Origin: JAUIAI01 sp049680625
Lineage (GTDB): Bacteria; Pseudomonadota; Gammaproteobacteria; Burkholderiales; Burkholderiaceae_E
DNA length: 7,089 bases
Direction: 5' to 3'
NCBI GenBank assembly: GCA_049680625.1
Contig: JBAUID010000001.1
Coordinates: 1-7,089, forward strand
Shown here piece by piece: positions 6,207 through 7,089 of the stretch (the stretch's first letter is position 1; the number at the start of each line of letters is the position of its first letter). Under the pieces are notes generated by a model. It searched no databases. It saw only the letters and a list, made by a program, of their open reading frames with translations, and was not told the origin of the DNA. Made by a program: the position numbers and the translations under genes.

Positions 6207-7067
6207 TTAGCTTATCGGCTCAAGGATGTGGGTGAGGTTAAACAGGCGATGACCAACATACAATAAGAGTAGTAGCGTTCCCATCATAATGGCGCTCACC
6301 GCCATCGCTAACGGAAAGTCCAGCGCTGATATGGCCTGGGTTGCGATGAGACCGGCATTCACGGCTCCGGGGCCGCCCAGTATGTTGGGTAGCAGCGCGA
6401 CACCAATGCCGTTAACGAAAATAAAAACGCTGCCTGCAAATATGCCGGGTGCAGCCAGTGGAAGAATAACATCGCGAAAAGTTCGGAATCGGCTGGCACC
6501 CAGATCTTCGCAAATTTCAAAAATGTATTTTGGGACAGCTTCCATGGCCAGAAACCCCGAGAAAACTATAAACGGCAGAAATGACAGGACTTCTCCGATA
6601 ATGACACCCATTGGGGTGTAGAGAATAGCCGTAATGGGTTCAGTTATGACCCCCAGTTTCATCAACACGTAATTGACCAGGCCGTTTCGTTGTAATACTG
6701 GCCGTAACGCAAAGACGCGAATAATTTCGGAGACGACAAAAGGAAGGATAAAGAGAAGTACAACGCGATGCTGCGCAACCTGGGGGATTCGTCGCCGGAC
6801 AAAAACGGCAATCGGAAACCCAAGTACCAGGCAGATGGCCACGGAAATCAGTGAATGCCCCATAGAGGCGAGGAAGTTCCACAGGCGAGCTGAGGTGAAG
6901 AAGTTATGGTAGGAAAACAAAGTGAAGCCGGGTTCCATCCAGAACTGAGTTCGCTCAAAGACGCTCCACACCACGGTCAGCGCCAGTGGAAGCGCAAAAA
7001 ACGCGATCATAAAAACGATTGGTAAACGAAATGCCCAGCGCTGTAGGTTCTCGACGACTTGGCTCAA
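6207..7067 (-). CDS. ABC transporter inner-membrane permease, PotB type (start uncertain, may continue past right edge)
   Basis: At least 286 residues with about six membrane segments (roughly 13-36, 68-91, 101-121, 150-176, 205-229 and 253-273). The segment 'LRPVLQRNGLVNYVL' (121-135) is typical of PotB-type permeases. The coupling loop reads EICEDLGASRFRTFRDVILP (184-203), a variant of the EAA motif in which the two alanines after Glu are Ile and Cys, with Gly190 conserved. It pairs with the downstream permease and the PotA-type ATPase. The start is uncertain. TTG at 7067-7065, with GGA about 6 nt before it, gives a sensible short cytoplasmic N-terminus. No ATG start is present in this region, and the frame stays open to base 7089 (upstream codons read SSIPGIL), so the true start could lie outside the window. 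Confidence 0.88.
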   Translation of the reverse strand: MSQVVENLQRWAFRLPIVFMIAFFALPLALTVVWSVFERTQFWMEPGFTLFSYHNFFTSARLWNFLASMGHSLISVAICLVLGFPIAVFVRRRIPQVAQHRVVLLFILPFVVSEIIRVFALRPVLQRNGLVNYVLMKLGVITEPITAILYTPMGVIIGEVLSFLPFIVFSGFLAMEAVPKYIFEICEDLGASRFRTFRDVILPLAAPGIFAGSVFIFVNGIGVALLPNILGGPGAVNAGLIATQAISALDFPLAMAVSAIMMGTLLLLLYVGHRLFNLTHILEPIS

Positions 7068-7089
7068 AAGTATTCCGGGGATAGAAGAT

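Overview
The window is a compact, single-strand (minus) catabolic gene cluster of bacterial type. Coding density is high, base composition is moderate, start sites are ATG with occasional Shine-Dalgarno motifs, and several junctions are only 1-25 nt long. The gene families point to a heterotrophic Pseudomonadota, perhaps a gammaproteobacterium. That taxonomic guess rests on protein style only and is weak.

Read in the direction of transcription (right to left), the layout is: two membrane permeases of the spermidine/putrescine (PotB/PotC) type (7067-6207 and 6204-5311); their PotA-type ATPase (5294-4158); a PuuE/NodB-like 'polysaccharide deacetylase' (4090-3188); a family III (CaiB/BaiF) CoA-transferase (3162-1969); a short-chain dehydrogenase/reductase (1925-1155); a 232-nt non-coding gap with a perfect AT-rich inverted repeat and a 12-bp tandem repeat; an enoyl-CoA hydratase/isomerase (922-155); and, 1 nt beyond its stop codon, the first 51 codons of a probable MarR-family regulator that runs off the left edge (153-1).

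The genes make sense as one pathway. An ABC importer brings in a small, probably nitrogen-containing compound. The PuuE-like hydrolase would cut a C-N (amide, imide or ureide) bond. The CoA-transferase would activate the resulting acid as a thioester, and the hydratase and dehydrogenase would process that thioester in a beta-oxidation-like way. The MarR protein is a candidate sensor of the substrate or of a CoA intermediate. No periplasmic binding protein is in the window; it may lie to the right of the edge, upstream in transcription. The substrate is not identifiable from sequence alone.

Two intergenic stretches look regulatory: 1005-1089, ahead of the hydratase-MarR pair, and 4107-4134, ahead of the deacetylase. 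Both hold AT-rich dyads. No RNA genes, mobile elements or CRISPR arrays were seen.
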